In this document: one piece after another, positions 54,489 to 64,000 of the stretch | Layout: the number at the start of each line of letters is the position of its first letter | Numbering within the stretch: position 1 is the stretch's first letter | NCBI RefSeq assembly: GCF_900292015.1 | Contig: NZ_LR130759.1 | Location: 4,030,001-4,094,000, forward strand | Length of the DNA: 64,000 bases | Origin: Mycobacterium basiliense | GTDB taxonomy: Bacteria > Actinomycetota > Actinomycetes > Mycobacteriales > Mycobacteriaceae | Direction: 5' to 3' | The notes under the pieces: model-generated | The model's database searches: none | Seen by the model: the letters and a program-made list of their open reading frames with translations, nothing else | What the model was told of the DNA's origin: nothing | Position numbers and translations under genes: made by a program

Positions 54489-55745
54489 CTACGAGCATAC
54501 CCTCTCAATCTCGGCCCCCAGACTTGCCAGGTTCTCGACGAACAGCGGGTAGCCGCGGTCGATGTGAAACACGTCGTGGACCTCGGTGTCACCATCTGCC
54601 ACCAGCCCCGCCAGCACCAACCCGGCGCCTGCCCGGATGTCCGAACACCAGACGGGCGCGCTGGATAGTTGCGGCAGACCACGGACGACCGCGTGATGCC
54701 CGTCGGTGCGGGCATCCGCGCCCAGCCGAATCATCTCTTCGACGAACCGGAACCTGGCCTCGAAGACATTCTCGGTGATCATCGACGTGCCGTCGGCGAT
54801 TGACGCCAAGGCGATCGCCATCGGCTGCAGGTCGGTCGGAAAACCCGGGAACGGCAACGTCGCAACATTGACCGCCTTCGGGCGCTCGTACTGGACGATG
54901 CGGAAGCTGTCGTCGGTCTGGGTGACGGTCGCACCGGCGTCGTGCAGCTTGTGCAGTACAAGTTGTAGATGCGACGGATCAATTCCCGTCACGCTGATGT
55001 CCCCCCGGGTCATGGCCGCGGCAATGCCCCAGGTTGCGGCCACGATGCGATCTCCGATGACGCGGTGCTCAGTCGGATGCAACCGCGGGACACCGGTGAT
55101 CGTCATCGTCGGCGAACCGGCGCCTTCGATCTGGGCACCCATCTGGTTCAGCATCGTGCACAGGTCAACCACATCGGGTTCGCGTGCCGCATTGTGGATG
55201 GTGGTGACACCCTCTGCGACGACCGCGGCCATCAATATGTTCTCGGTGGCTCCCACAGAGGGGAACTCCAACTGAATCTCTGCCCCGCGCAACGTTTCCG
55301 CCTGAGCCACCACGCAGCCATGCTCGATATTGCAGTTGGCACCCAACTGCCGAAGACCCGCCTGATGCATGTCCAGCGGCCGGGACCCGATCGCGTCGCC
55401 ACCAGGGAGCGCGACCTTGGCTCGTTTGCATCGCCCAACAAGCGGTCCCAGCACGCACACCGAGGCCCGAAACTGTCTCACCGCGGCGAAGTCAGCGTCG
55501 TACTTGGGCTCGTCGGGAGATGTAATACGGGCGACATCGCCGTCAAGTTCGACGGTGGCACCCAGCCCACGCAGGACCTCGGCCATCAAGGGCACATCGA
55601 GGATGTCCGGGCAGTTAGTGATGGTGCTGGTACCTTCGGCCAGCAGCGTCGCGGCCATGAGCTTGAGAACGCTATTTTTAGCACCCCCAACAGCGACTTC
55701 GCCTGACAACCGGTTCCCACCGGTGACCACGAATCGCTCCGCCAC
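54489..55745 (-). CDS. murA: UDP-N-acetylglucosamine 1-carboxyvinyltransferase
   Basis: This 418-residue enzyme starts peptidoglycan precursor synthesis by adding enolpyruvate to UDP-GlcNAc. [13 protein letters not shown] at the start and the loop [15 protein letters not shown] are clear. The loop residue that is cysteine in fosfomycin-sensitive enzymes is Asp117 here, which is the known basis of intrinsic fosfomycin resistance in mycobacteria. The rrn operon follows on the same strand, so murA read-through may contribute to rRNA transcription. Confidence 0.97.
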   Translation of the reverse strand: MAERFVVTGGNRLSGEVAVGGAKNSVLKLMAATLLAEGTSTITNCPDILDVPLMAEVLRGLGATVELDGDVARITSPDEPKYDADFAAVRQFRASVCVLGPLVGRCKRAKVALPGGDAIGSRPLDMHQAGLRQLGANCNIEHGCVVAQAETLRGAEIQLEFPSVGATENILMAAVVAEGVTTIHNAAREPDVVDLCTMLNQMGAQIEGAGSPTMTITGVPRLHPTEHRVIGDRIVAATWGIAAAMTRGDISVTGIDPSHLQLVLHKLHDAGATVTQTDDSFRIVQYERPKAVNVATLPFPGFPTDLQPMAIALASIADGTSMITENVFEARFRFVEEMIRLGADARTDGHHAVVRGLPQLSSAPVWCSDIRAGAGLVLAGLVADGDTEVHDVFHIDRGYPLFVENLASLGAEIERVCS

Positions 55746-55815
55746 CCGGGTCAGTCTAGTTAAGCGCTATCGGCTTGTCAGTCAGGTGAGCAGTCAGGCC
55801 GAGTACCGTTTGCCT

Positions 55816-56403
55816 ATGGCAATCCATCTCACCCGCATTTACACCCGGACCGGTGACGACGGAACCACGGGATTGAGCGATTTCTCGCGGGTCTCCAAGA
55901 ACGACGCACGCCTGGTGGCCTACGCGGACTGTGATGAGGCCAACTCCGCGATCGGCGTCGCGGTAGCGCTGGGACACCCCGACGGGCATGTCGCGGACGT
56001 GCTAAGGCAGATCCAAAATGACCTGTTCGACGCTGGCGCGGATCTGTCGACACCGTTGAACCCGGAGGAAAACCCCGAACACCCCCCGCTGCGAATCACC
56101 CAGAGCTATATCGACCGGATCGAAAACTGGTGCGACACATACAACGAAGGCCTACCGGCATTGAATTCTTTTGTTCTGCCGGGAGGTTCACCGCTATCTG
56201 CGCTTCTGCACGTCGCTCGCACGGTGGTCCGCCGCGCCGAACGATCGGCATGGGCCGCCATGGACGCACACCCCCAAGGCGTCAGTCCGTTGCCGGCGAA
56301 ATATCTGAATCGACTGTCGGACCTGCTCTTCATTCTGTCGCGGGTAGCCAATCCGAGCGGTGACGTGCTGTGGCGGCCGGGCGGCGGCGCACCGACGGCG
56401 TAG
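55816..56403 (+). CDS. Cob(I)yrinic acid a,c-diamide adenosyltransferase (PduO type)
   Basis: This 195-residue protein adenosylates cobalamin using ATP. The N-terminal ATP loop is TRIYTRTGDDGTTGLSDFSR, with DECNS-like YADCDEANSAIG after it and the C-terminal VVRRAERSAWAA. The product coenzyme B12 serves methylmalonyl-CoA mutase, the enzyme after the epimerase at 40772. ATG 55816 gives MAIHLTRIYTRTGD. The gene is divergent from murA, with about 70 bases between starts. Confidence 0.93.
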   Translation: MAIHLTRIYTRTGDDGTTGLSDFSRVSKNDARLVAYADCDEANSAIGVAVALGHPDGHVADVLRQIQNDLFDAGADLSTPLNPEENPEHPPLRITQSYIDRIENWCDTYNEGLPALNSFVLPGGSPLSALLHVARTVVRRAERSAWAAMDAHPQGVSPLPAKYLNRLSDLLFILSRVANPSGDVLWRPGGGAPTA

Positions 56404-56542
56404 TTGAACCCCAGAACACCACAACGAAACCACAGTCGCTCGGCAACGGGCCTGGCTGACCGAGTCGCCCCGAAGATCTCTGGATGACCGACCATCGGCC
56501 CAAGTCCTCCACGCCCGCAGATCCGACCCGACCCAGAGTGCT

Positions 56543-56986
56543 TCAGCTACTTCGCTTTTGAGCCCGGGGCGAAGGCCGAGACTCAAGCCAAGACTGAAAC
56601 GCGGTCAGCGCCCCCCGATCGAATGCGAGCTCATAGCCCTGCCTCCGGTCTTGTGTAGTGTCGCGCAGTTCCAGCACGACGATCGCATCGGTCATGATGT
56701 CGAACTCATCGCCCCTTGGCGCCCGCCGCGCAATGATCTCAACGCCTCGTCTGCTGAGACGCCGATCCGGCCACAGACGCAGGCTGGAAAGCCGGTAGAA
56801 CGCGGCTTCGCCACCGCGGTACCGGATCACGCCGTGGCGCCAACCGTGGCCTCCGACCGCTGGGATATCGCGCATGATCCCAGCCGTCCCGCCCTGACGC
56901 AGCTTCCAGAGTCGATAGCTCAAGGCCAGCACGGCCATACCCAGAACGACGACAAGCACGACCATGCCGACCATGGGCGCGCTCAT
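56543..56986 (-). CDS. DUF2550 membrane-anchored protein (Rv1312-like)
   Basis: This 147-residue protein has one N-terminal membrane helix (VGMVVLVVVLGMAVLALSY) followed by a soluble domain containing GWRHGVIRYRGGEAAFYRL and ELRDTTQDRRQGYELAFDRG. The family is actinobacterial and usually sits at the end of the ATP synthase operon, as here, six bases after atpC. Function is unknown. The insertion sequence I recall beside it in M. tuberculosis is absent. Confidence 0.88.
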   Translation of the reverse strand: MSAPMVGMVVLVVVLGMAVLALSYRLWKLRQGGTAGIMRDIPAVGGHGWRHGVIRYRGGEAAFYRLSSLRLWPDRRLSRRGVEIIARRAPRGDEFDIMTDAIVVLELRDTTQDRRQGYELAFDRGALTAFQSWLESRPSPRAQKRSS

Positions 56987-56992
56987 CGGGCG

Positions 56993-57358
56993 TTAGTCGA
57001 TCGCGCCGACAGCGCGCAATCTGGCTCGTCCCCGGGCGGCGATGCGAGGATCGTCGGACTCAGCATCCTGCTTGGCCGTGGCCTCATCGATCTCTGACTC
57101 AAACTCGGCCGACTCGGCGAGAATGCTGACTCCCTCCTCGGTCACCGACATGAAGCCGCCGTCCACCGCGATCCGCAGGTCCTTGTCGTCTTCGCGCTCT
57201 ACGCGCACCATGGCGTCGTCGACCAATTGGGCCACCAGCGGAATGTGGTGAGGCAGAATCCCAATCTCACCGACGGTAGTGCGGGTGAAAAGAAACGTTC
57301 CCTTGCCCGACCAGACCTTGCGGTCAACAGCAACGATCTCGACGTTCAATTCGGCCAT
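56993..57358 (-). CDS. atpC: ATP synthase epsilon subunit
   Basis: This 121-residue subunit of F1 regulates catalysis. [15 protein letters not shown] opens the beta-sandwich and [16 protein letters not shown] is the conserved middle. The C-terminal helices end early, near [14 protein letters not shown], as in other mycobacteria. It is the last F1 gene of the operon. Confidence 0.95.
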   Translation of the reverse strand: MAELNVEIVAVDRKVWSGKGTFLFTRTTVGEIGILPHHIPLVAQLVDDAMVRVEREDDKDLRIAVDGGFMSVTEEGVSILAESAEFESEIDEATAKQDAESDDPRIAARGRARLRAVGAID

Positions 57359-57390
57359 GTCACACCACCTTTCGACTCACCTGGACGCCA

Positions 57391-58881
<1,491 letters not shown>

Positions 58882-59796
58882 CTAGCGGGCATCGGCTAGC
58901 GCATTCGCGCCACCGACGATTTCGCTGATCTCCTGGGTGATTTGGGCCTGGCGCTCACGGTTTGCCATCAGCGTCAGGGCTTTGATGAGGTCGTCGGCGT
59001 TGTCGGTCGCCGACTTCATCGCTCGCTGGCGCGACGCCAACTCCGAGGCCGCCGATTCCAGCATTGCCGCATACACCCGGGTGGTGAGGTATCGCGGCAG
59101 CAGCGACTCGAACAGCGTCGTCGCGTCCGGTTCGAAGGAGTACAGCGTGCGCGGACCCTGGTCTTCGACATATTCCACGACCATCGGTGCCATCCGGCGC
59201 GCCTCGGTTGACTGCGACAGCATTGACTTGAACTCGGTGTAGACGATGTGCAGTTCGTCAACGCCCTGGTCGCTGTCGATCCCCTGCCCCTCGGCTTCAC
59301 CGGTGCCCACCATGAATGCGTCGACCAGAGTCGAAGCGATCTCCGCGGCATTCTGGTACTTGGGCTGTTCGGAAAAACCCGTCCACGATTCGGTGATATC
59401 CCAGTTACGGAATGTGTAGTAGGCCAACGCTTTACGGCCCACCACATAGAGAACGGGCTGCTTACCTTCCTCCCGCAGGAGGGAGAACAACTCTTCGGAA
59501 CGGCGGAATACGTTGGCGTTGTAAGCGCCGCACAGGCCACGGTCGGAGGACACCACCAAGACGCCGGCCCGCTTCGGCTCAGGATGTTCCACCAACAACG
59601 GGTGATCCAGGGCCGCGTCAGCGGCCAAGGTGGTGAGCATCTGCGTGATCTGCTCGGCGTAAGGCCGGGCGGACTCAAGCCGAGCCTGCGCCCTGGCGAT
59701 ACGCGAGGTTGCGATCAGCTCCTGGGCCTTGGTGATCTTTTTGATCGAGCCCGCCGAGCGGATCCGTCCACGCAGTTCGCGAAGTGTGGCAGCCAT
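58882..59796 (-). CDS. atpG: ATP synthase gamma subunit
   Basis: This 304-residue rotor subunit has the N-terminal [20 protein letters not shown] coiled-coil and the C-terminal [20 protein letters not shown] coiled-coil. The insert around [18 protein letters not shown] is a short loop in a region where mycobacteria carry extra residues. It links F1 to the c-ring. Confidence 0.97.
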   Translation of the reverse strand: MAATLRELRGRIRSAGSIKKITKAQELIATSRIARAQARLESARPYAEQITQMLTTLAADAALDHPLLVEHPEPKRAGVLVVSSDRGLCGAYNANVFRRSEELFSLLREEGKQPVLYVVGRKALAYYTFRNWDITESWTGFSEQPKYQNAAEIASTLVDAFMVGTGEAEGQGIDSDQGVDELHIVYTEFKSMLSQSTEARRMAPMVVEYVEDQGPRTLYSFEPDATTLFESLLPRYLTTRVYAAMLESAASELASRQRAMKSATDNADDLIKALTLMANRERQAQITQEISEIVGGANALADAR

Positions 59797-59814
59797 GTCA
59801 TATACCTGTGTGTG

Positions 59815-61467
59815 TTATTTCTTCTTCTTCTGCGGCGCAGGCTTCTTGACTTTCACCGATTCTTTGCCGAGATCCTCTTCGTCCAGTGCCTCGACGTGCT
59901 CGTCGGGCACCACCGAACCGCCATCGGTGGCGGCAAAGCCCTTCTTGAAGTGGTTGATGACCTTGGTCAGCGCTTCCTCGGTCTCCTCGGTCAGCTTCTG
60001 CGTCTCCCGGATGGTGCTCAACAGCTTCTCTTCGGAAGCCCGCACGTGGTCCAGCAGTTCGGTTTCAAATCGCCGGACGTCCTCGACTGGCACCGAGTCC
60101 AGGTGACCGCCGGTGCCCAGGAAGATCGAGATAACTTGCTCCTCAACGGCCATCGGCTGGTACTGCGGCTGCTTCAGCAGCTCGACCAGCCGGGCACCGC
60201 GGTCCAGCTGCGCCTTGGACGTGGCGTCCAGATCCGAGGCAAACGCAGCAAACGCTTCCAGTTCACGGTATTGCGACAGATCCAGACGCAGTGAGCCCGC
60301 TACTTCCTTCATGGCCTTGATTTGGGCGGCGCCACCGACCCGGGACACCGAGACACCGACGTTGATGGCCGGACGAACGCCCTGGTTGAACAGGTCGGTC
60401 TCCAGAAAGCACTGCCCGTCGGTAATCGAGATGACATTGGTCGGGATGTAGGCCGAGATGTCGTTGGCCTTGGTCTCGATGATCGGTAGACCGGTCAGCG
60501 AGCCACCACCGAGCTCGTCGGACAACTTCGCGCAACGCTCCAAAAGGCGTGAGTGCAAATAGAACACGTCACCTGGATAGGCTTCACGGCCAGGCGGACG
60601 GCGCAGCAGCAATGAGATTGCGCGGTAGGCTTCGGCCTGCTTGGTCAGGTCGTCGAAGACGATCAGCACATGCTTGCCGCTGTACATCCAGTGCTGGGCA
60701 ATGGCCGAACCGGTGTATGGCGCAAGCCATTTGAAGCCGGCGGAGTCCGACGCGGGCGCCGCCACGATGGTCGTGTAGTCCATCGCGCCGCCCTCTTCAA
60801 GAGCACGCCGCACCGACGCGATCGTGGTGCCCTTCTGACCGATGGCCACATACACGCAGCGCACCTGCTTCTTCTCGTCACCGCTCTCCCAGTTCTCCCG
60901 CTGGTTGAGGATGGTGTCGACGCAGACGGCGGTCTTGCCGGTCTTGCGGTCGCCGATGATCAGCTGTCGCTGGCCGCGGCCGATCGGGGTCATCGCGTCG
61001 ATCGCTTTGATACCGGTCTGCAGCGGCTCCTTGACGCTTTGCCGCTGCACCACCGACGGCGCTTGCAGCTCCAGCGCACGCCGCGTCTCGGCCTCGATGT
61101 CTCCACGCCCGTCAATCGGCTGGCCGAGGGGGTTGACCACGCGGCCCAAAAAGGCGTCGCCGACCGGTACCGACAGGACTTCGCCGGTGCGCTTGACCTG
61201 CTGGCCTTCTTCGATGTTCTCGAAGTCACCGAGGATAACCGCGCCAACGCTGTGTTCGTCGAGGTTCAACGCCACACCGAGCACACCGCCCGGAAATTCG
61301 AGCAACTCCTGGGTCATCACGGAGGGCAAGCCCTCGACATGCGCAATACCGTCGCCAGCGTCGACCACGGTACCGACCTCCTCACGGGAGGTATCCGAGG
61401 TGAATGAGCTTACGTACTCTTCGATCGCGCTCTGAATATCATCAGCGGAGATTGTCAACTCGGCCAT
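59815..61467 (-). CDS. atpA: ATP synthase alpha subunit
   Basis: This 550-residue subunit has Walker A in [14 protein letters not shown] and the non-catalytic nucleotide fold; [21 protein letters not shown] lies near the interface. A mycobacterium-specific C-terminal extension of about 35 residues, ending in APQKKKK, is present. This extension suppresses ATP hydrolysis in known mycobacterial enzymes. Confidence 0.98.
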   Translation of the reverse strand: MAELTISADDIQSAIEEYVSSFTSDTSREEVGTVVDAGDGIAHVEGLPSVMTQELLEFPGGVLGVALNLDEHSVGAVILGDFENIEEGQQVKRTGEVLSVPVGDAFLGRVVNPLGQPIDGRGDIEAETRRALELQAPSVVQRQSVKEPLQTGIKAIDAMTPIGRGQRQLIIGDRKTGKTAVCVDTILNQRENWESGDEKKQVRCVYVAIGQKGTTIASVRRALEEGGAMDYTTIVAAPASDSAGFKWLAPYTGSAIAQHWMYSGKHVLIVFDDLTKQAEAYRAISLLLRRPPGREAYPGDVFYLHSRLLERCAKLSDELGGGSLTGLPIIETKANDISAYIPTNVISITDGQCFLETDLFNQGVRPAINVGVSVSRVGGAAQIKAMKEVAGSLRLDLSQYRELEAFAAFASDLDATSKAQLDRGARLVELLKQPQYQPMAVEEQVISIFLGTGGHLDSVPVEDVRRFETELLDHVRASEEKLLSTIRETQKLTEETEEALTKVINHFKKGFAATDGGSVVPDEHVEALDEEDLGKESVKVKKPAPQKKKK

Positions 61468-61532
61468 GGCTTTTCGTCTTCCTACTTCGGTTGTGTTGAC
61501 TTGGTTCGGGTTTCAAATCAGGCACTCGATTT

Positions 61533-62873
61533 TCAATCAGGCAATTGAGCCTCGGCAGCGGCCAAGCGCGAAGAGAGCGTACCGTCAATGACCTCGTCGC
61601 CCACCGCGATTGACAGACCGCCCAGCAACGCGGGATCAATCTGCAGCTGCACGGTCACCGGGTGACCGTAGATTCGGCTCAGCACCTCGGTAACGCGGGT
61701 GCGTTGAGCACCACTGAGCTCGGCCGCCGCGCTGACCTGCGCAACGATTTCGCCGTGGCGAGCCACCGCCACTTCGGCCAGGAGCAGCACGGCGTCTTCT
61801 GCCGGCTGACCTCTCAATAATTCGACCGTGTGGGATAGGAGTGCGACCGCGATCTGATTGACGCTACTGCCCGCGCTGTCAAGCACCTTGCGCAACAACT
61901 GAACTCGACCTTCGGCTGGCACAGCGTAGTCGCCCAACAGGATCGAAAGTCGTGGCTGCGCATCCAGGATTCGAGAAAACCGGAACAACTGGTCTTCGAC
62001 GTCGTCGGCCTGACCCTCCCGCTCGGCGACTTCCAGCAATGCTTGCCGAGACAAGTGCTCGATGGCATCGATCAGATCGGAATTGGCCGACCATCTCTCC
62101 GAGACGGCCGCCCGCAATATCTCGAGCGCGGGGTCGCCAACCTTGCCGGTGATCAGCCGATCGAGTAGCCGCACCCTGGGCGCCGCGTCTTCGGCGGGCA
62201 CGGTGAGATACCGCGTGACGACAGCTTCCCGATCCAGCATTTGGGCAACCGAGACCAGGTCGCTGGCCAGTGTCGACAGTGCTTGGTTGTCGAGGCCCTT
62301 CGACAAGGTGCCAAACTTGCCGACCAAGCTGCCCAGCGCCCGTCGACTGGCCGAACGCATTTTCGCGGTCACCGGATGCTCGACTTCTGCCGGCTCCGGC
62401 GCCATCGCATCGAGTTCGTCCAGGAAGCGTTCGACGGTAGCGGACTGCTGCGTCGGGTCGGCAACATAGCTGCGGACCAGTTCGCCTGCCTGCCGGACGG
62501 ATTCGTGGCCCAGCTCCAGCCGAAGCTGGCGGGCCAGTTGGGTCCGCATCAACTCGACCTGACGAGCGCCCTGTCCCTTGATACGGTCGGCCTCGATACC
62601 GGCCTGTTCCTGCAATTGTTCGGCAATCCGCTTGGCATCCGTCTTGGCCTCTTCAACGACCTGCTTGGCCTCTTTCTTGGCGGATTCGATGGCCTTGCTG
62701 TGCGCGGCCGTCGACTCAGTCAGCCGCTCGGCGGCGGTTTCCGCATCAGCCAACTGTTGTCGCAGTGTGTCCTGCCGCGCAGCCATCAGCCGCCGTACAG
62801 GAGGCACCACATAGCGCCACACCAAAAACACGATGGCCGCGAAGCCAACCAGCTGTCCGAGAAATGTCGACAT
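61533..62873 (-). CDS. atpH: Fused ATP synthase b'-delta subunit
   Basis: This 446-residue protein starts with a b-type membrane helix ([20 protein letters not shown]) and a long coiled-coil, then continues as the delta subunit (from about residue 170 to the end [16 protein letters not shown]). The fusion is the normal mycobacterial form (Rv1307 type) and serves as the peripheral stalk together with AtpF. Confidence 0.96.
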   Translation of the reverse strand: MSTFLGQLVGFAAIVFLVWRYVVPPVRRLMAARQDTLRQQLADAETAAERLTESTAAHSKAIESAKKEAKQVVEEAKTDAKRIAEQLQEQAGIEADRIKGQGARQVELMRTQLARQLRLELGHESVRQAGELVRSYVADPTQQSATVERFLDELDAMAPEPAEVEHPVTAKMRSASRRALGSLVGKFGTLSKGLDNQALSTLASDLVSVAQMLDREAVVTRYLTVPAEDAAPRVRLLDRLITGKVGDPALEILRAAVSERWSANSDLIDAIEHLSRQALLEVAEREGQADDVEDQLFRFSRILDAQPRLSILLGDYAVPAEGRVQLLRKVLDSAGSSVNQIAVALLSHTVELLRGQPAEDAVLLLAEVAVARHGEIVAQVSAAAELSGAQRTRVTEVLSRIYGHPVTVQLQIDPALLGGLSIAVGDEVIDGTLSSRLAAAEAQLPD

Positions 62874-62879
62874 GGTTGC

Positions 62880-63404
62880 TTACCTCGTCGCGGCTGACGT
62901 GCTGACGTCGACACCGAGGATCCGACTGGCCAGCGTCGCCGACATAGTCGCGACGTTGGCGCGCAAATCCAGTTCCACCGCGTCCCTTTCCCGCTTCAGC
63001 TCCTCGCTGGCCACCTGCAACGTTGATGCCACTTCCTGCTCGGCACGGGCGCGCGCATCTTCGACGACCTTACGGCCGTCAGCGCGGGCGTTATCCCGGT
63101 AGGACGATGCCTGGGCCCGGGCTTCCGCCATGGCCTCTTCGTAGTCGGCCTGGGCAGCCGCGAATTGCTCGGCGGACTTCTTGTTGTCGGACAGCGTCTT
63201 AGCCACCATGGCGTCGCGTTCCCGCAACACCTTCAGGATCGGTGGCACGACAAACGTGCCAATAACGGCGAGGACCAACAAGAAGATGGCCAGCACGAAG
63301 AAGAAGGTGCCGTTGGGAATAAGGAAGTTGTTGGTCTTGCCGCCTTCCTCACCTTCCGCAGCCGCCTGGCTCAGCGCCAGAACAATAGAGTTCACGTCAC
63401 TCAT
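62880..63404 (-). CDS. atpF: ATP synthase b subunit
   Basis: This 174-residue protein has one membrane helix ([20 protein letters not shown]) and a long charged coiled-coil ending [16 protein letters not shown] 63404 gives [13 protein letters not shown], in line with the family; a start at 63419 would add five residues. It pairs with the fused b'-delta subunit. Confidence 0.95.
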   Translation of the reverse strand: MSDVNSIVLALSQAAAEGEEGGKTNNFLIPNGTFFFVLAIFLLVLAVIGTFVVPPILKVLRERDAMVAKTLSDNKKSAEQFAAAQADYEEAMAEARAQASSYRDNARADGRKVVEDARARAEQEVASTLQVASEELKRERDAVELDLRANVATMSATLASRILGVDVSTSAATR

Positions 63405-63451
63405 TGCTACCCATTGCAACCACTACAACCACTTCAGCCGTTACAGCCGAA

Positions 63452-63700
<249 letters not shown>

Positions 63701-63775
63701 TTATCCTCCTTGATAACTCTGGTAGCGGTTTACCAGGATTCGGTATCGGTACGTGCCTAACAGGTCGAGACAGTC

Positions 63776-64000
63776 TTAGTGGTGTTCGTCTTCTAGCTCC
63801 ATCGCTTGGCTGAAGTACAGAATTGTCAGCAGTGCGAAAATGAACGCCTGGATGGCGCCCACGAACAAGTCAAACGATTTCCAGATCGCATTCGGCGCCC
63901 ACATGATGTAGGGCGGAAAGAGCGCGATCAATGCAACCAATATGCCACCGGCGAAGATGTTGCCGAAAAGACGGAGCGACAACGAGATCGGCTTGGCAAT
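63776..64000 (-). CDS. atpB: ATP synthase a subunit, C-terminal part (partial)
   Basis: The window ends inside the gene. The visible 74 codons read [19 protein letters not shown] at the start, containing the essential arginine of the proton channel (LRLFGN), and continue through two membrane helices to AMELEDEHH. The atpE start follows about 78 bases later. Confidence 0.95.
   Translation of the reverse strand: MAKPISLSLRLFGNIFAGGILVALIALFPPYIMWAPNAIWKSFDLFVGAIQAFIFALLTILYFSQAMELEDEHH

Overview
The window is chromosomal DNA from a slow-growing Mycobacterium that is close to, but outside, the M. tuberculosis complex. The evidence is high GC content, two PE_PGRS genes, a single rrn operon directly behind murA, a long (slow-grower type) 16S helix 18, and a gene order that from about position 15,800 to 64,000 is the reverse of the order I recall for H37Rv Rv1304 to Rv1343c. 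Two things argue against the tuberculosis complex itself. The insertion sequence I recall between Rv1312 and Rv1314c is absent, and the mycobactin genes I recall next to lprD are replaced by an unrelated accessory block. All ortholog names come from recalled family knowledge; no database search was run.

Layout. (1) 1-15,600 is the accessory block. It holds the end of one AMP-forming ligase and a complete second one, a large PE_PGRS gene with an internally duplicated linker, and a permease/glycerate kinase pair. It also holds a tight acyl-CoA catabolic operon (SDR, thiolase, CoA-transferase, acyl-CoA dehydrogenase, GntR regulator) facing a second acyl-CoA dehydrogenase across an AT-rich palindrome, and a small-molecule kinase-like gene. 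A tRNA-Leu(UAG) with its 3' end toward the block marks the border. (2) 15,800-25,950 carries lprD and a DUF3817 gene, then a minus-strand run: rdgB, rphA, an MBL-fold cAMP phosphodiesterase-like gene, murI, a rhomboid protease, the cysM/cysO/mec cysteine-synthesis set, a P1 peptidase, a DUF2017 gene and clpS. A plus-strand di-iron protein gene is inserted between rdgB and rphA. (3) 25,996-36,472 has pncB1, dinG and the alpha-glucan genes glgP, glgE and glgB. (4) 36,691-42,239 has a second PE_PGRS, a thioredoxin-fold protein without active-site cysteines, fadA4, methylmalonyl-CoA epimerase, a small zinc protein and nucS.

(5) 42,276-46,925 is a tandem array of membrane class III nucleotide cyclases: two intact genes (first and last), one truncated copy that has lost its transition-state residues, and the decayed remnant of a further copy. 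(6) 47,014-49,004 is the ada-alkA/ogt alkylation-repair pair. (7) 49,030-55,745 is the rrn operon (16S-23S-5S, minus strand) downstream of murA, with a perfect bidirectional terminator between 5S and ogt. (8) 55,816-64,000 has a cobalamin adenosyltransferase, a DUF2550 protein, and the F1Fo ATP synthase operon on the minus strand (atpB partial, E, F, FH, A, G, D, C).

Most of the right three-quarters is conserved core genome. The parts most worth a second look are the cyclase graveyard, the GntR-controlled acyl-CoA island with its palindrome, the di-iron gene with its own palindromic promoter region, and the PE_PGRS linker duplication.
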